From assembly GCA_001513145.1 (NCBI GenBank), contig LFSP01000034.1:4799-40043 (forward strand): a DNA stretch of 35,245 nt, written 5' to 3'. Under the pieces are notes generated by a model that saw only the letters and a list, made by a program, of their open reading frames with translations, searched no databases and had not been told where the DNA came from. This document shows positions 34,710 to 35,245 of the stretch, one piece after another; the first letter of the stretch is position 1, and each line of letters begins with the position of its first letter. The DNA comes from Clostridia bacterium DTU025. GTDB lineage: Bacteria > Bacillota > DTU025. Position numbers and translations under genes: made by a program.

Positions 34710-34737
34710 CTAGCCGCAGCGCTGCGGGTTAGGCAGT
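34710..34737. other. Imperfect palindrome upstream of pyrR
   Basis: GCCTAGCCGCAGC and GCTGCGGGTTAGGC are near-complementary with a one-base bulge, about 60 bp before the pyrR start. No T-run follows on either strand. Confidence 0.4.
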
Positions 34738-34762
34738 CGTGACCAAACCCGTGCTATGCGTA

Positions 34763-34791
34763 ATGGTACTTGACTGCACCGGCCAAATCAA
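34763..34791 (-). promoter_or_regulatory. Candidate promoter of pyrR
   Basis: On the minus strand TTGATT (34791-34786), a 17-bp spacer and TACCAT (34768-34763) lie about 115 bp before the TTG start. Each box matches four of six consensus bases. Confidence 0.35.
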
Positions 34792-34895
34792 GCCACGTGA
34801 AGTCCCGCCGCATCAGCGCAGGCCCGAGACCAGTTGCAGTGAGGCCTATACGGGAGCTGATGATGGTGTGCTCCTCTCCAGCACAGCAGCAGAAA

Positions 34896-34990
34896 GCCGT
34901 TTATGTCGGATCCGTTACAAAAGGCCACCCCTTTTGCAATGGAATCGGGGGTAAGGTGGCATACATTGTTGCATGATCAACATGATGCTC
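34896..34990. repeat. Palindromic interspersed repeat, copy 2
   Basis: This 95-bp unit has inverted ends. GTTTATGTCGGATCCG plus TTACAAAA at the left mirrors TTGTTGCATGATCAACATG plus ATGCTC at the right (34966-34990). The right end matches that of copy 1 (GTTGCATrATCAACATrATG). Inside, ATCCGTTACAAAAGG (34910-34924) and CCTTTTGCAATGGAAT form a secondary hairpin. Confidence 0.65.
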
Positions 34991-35023
34991 TCGTGACGGC
35001 CCCATAGGCGCCACGCGGCGCCG

Positions 35024-35045
35024 GTCGCCCCGAAAGCGGGGCGAC
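35024..35045. other. Perfect 9-bp hairpin between repeat copies
   Basis: GTCGCCCCG and CGGGGCGAC enclose an AAAG loop. A-residues follow on the plus strand and the minus strand lacks a trailing T-run, so it is not called a terminator. Confidence 0.45.
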
Positions 35046-35117
35046 AAAACCCCAGTTCAAAGCGGTGCGGGCAGATAACCGTGATATGGCATCAAGGTCT
35101 CGCGGCGGCAACGCAGC

Positions 35118-35223
35118 CCTTTGTATCGATTTCGTTACAATTCGCCGAGCTTGGGCCCGAATTTACTGCGAAAGGCCCCTCCTTTTGTAACGGAATCGAC
35201 ATAATGCCCCCCGGCGCCTCCGC
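35118..35223. repeat. Palindromic interspersed repeat, copy 3 (inverted relative to copy 1)
   Basis: The left end TATCGATTTCGTTACAA (35124-35140) mirrors TTTTGTAACGGAATCGACAT plus AATGCC (35183-35208). Beyond it, GCGCCTCCGC (35214-35223) is the complement of the GCGGAGGCGC that flanks copy 1. The match therefore extends over about 40 bp at this end. An internal hairpin GCGAAAGG/CCTTTTGT is also present. Confidence 0.65.
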
Positions 35224-35245
35224 ACACCCCCCCACACCCCCCACA

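Noticed and set aside
35024-35045. Terminator for a minus-strand gene
   Set aside because: The hairpin is perfect, but the adjacent T-run lies on the wrong (5') side of the minus-strand transcript.

Overview
The window reads as chromosomal DNA of a GC-rich bacterium, most likely a deep-branching, high-GC member of the Bacillota. This is an inference: PyrR, DegV, strong AGGAGG-type Shine-Dalgarno sites and many TTG/GTG starts point there, and no rRNA or ribosomal-protein gene is present to fix the taxonomy. Both extracytoplasmic solute-binding proteins (LivK, TctC) have signal peptides without a lipobox cysteine. That fits free periplasmic proteins, and hence possibly a two-membrane envelope. 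A sigma-54 activator with an intact GAFTGA motif shows that sigma-54 transcription is used.

Layout. (1) 1-835 is mostly non-coding, with a possible gene tail at the left edge, hairpins and a Rho-independent terminator. (2) 836-4470 holds two tandem, translationally coupled paralogues that join a membrane ICMT/PEMT-like methyltransferase region, a PlsC-like acyltransferase, a zinc ribbon and a possible PH/GRAM-like tail. Each copy has lost a different signature. (3) 4548-9340 (minus strand) is a complete branched-chain amino-acid/amide ABC transporter operon, livKHMGF, with stop/start overlaps and a hairpin between livK and livH. (4) 9740-10765 holds a GH73 glucosaminidase with a poly-Glu tail and a convergent stand-alone response-regulator receiver. 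(5) 11085-14659 is an operon of an Fe-S aldo/keto reductase, DegV, a MobB-like P-loop protein and an aminoglycoside-phosphotransferase-fold kinase. (6) 14746-16554 holds palindromic repeats, a winged-helix/PD-(D/E)xK-like nuclease and a truncated DnaQ-like exonuclease. (7) 16750-20589 encodes a 1279-residue secreted subtilase.

(8) 20621-25356 holds a helical HEPN-like protein, a nitroreductase-fold protein with extra ends, a secreted M20 peptidase, a 69-residue Trp/Pro-rich peptide, and a promoter-hairpin-43-codon unit. (9) 25375-33989 is a PrpR-type sigma-54 activator divergent from a cluster of CYTH-like protein, Ppx/GppA phosphatase and the tripartite tricarboxylate transporter TctC-TctB-TctA, followed by an S-adenosylhomocysteine-deaminase-like amidohydrolase. 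A near-consensus -24/-12 promoter and an upstream palindrome lie in the divergent gap. (10) 34104-34649 is pyrR. The right end carries two more copies of the palindromic repeat.

The most unusual items are the tandem lipid-enzyme fusions, the roughly 95-bp inverted-repeat family at two distant sites, the Trp-rich peptide gene, the HEPN-like orphan, and the sigma-54-controlled link between polyphosphate-type enzymes and a tricarboxylate transporter. All functional names are read by eye from motifs; no database search was run.
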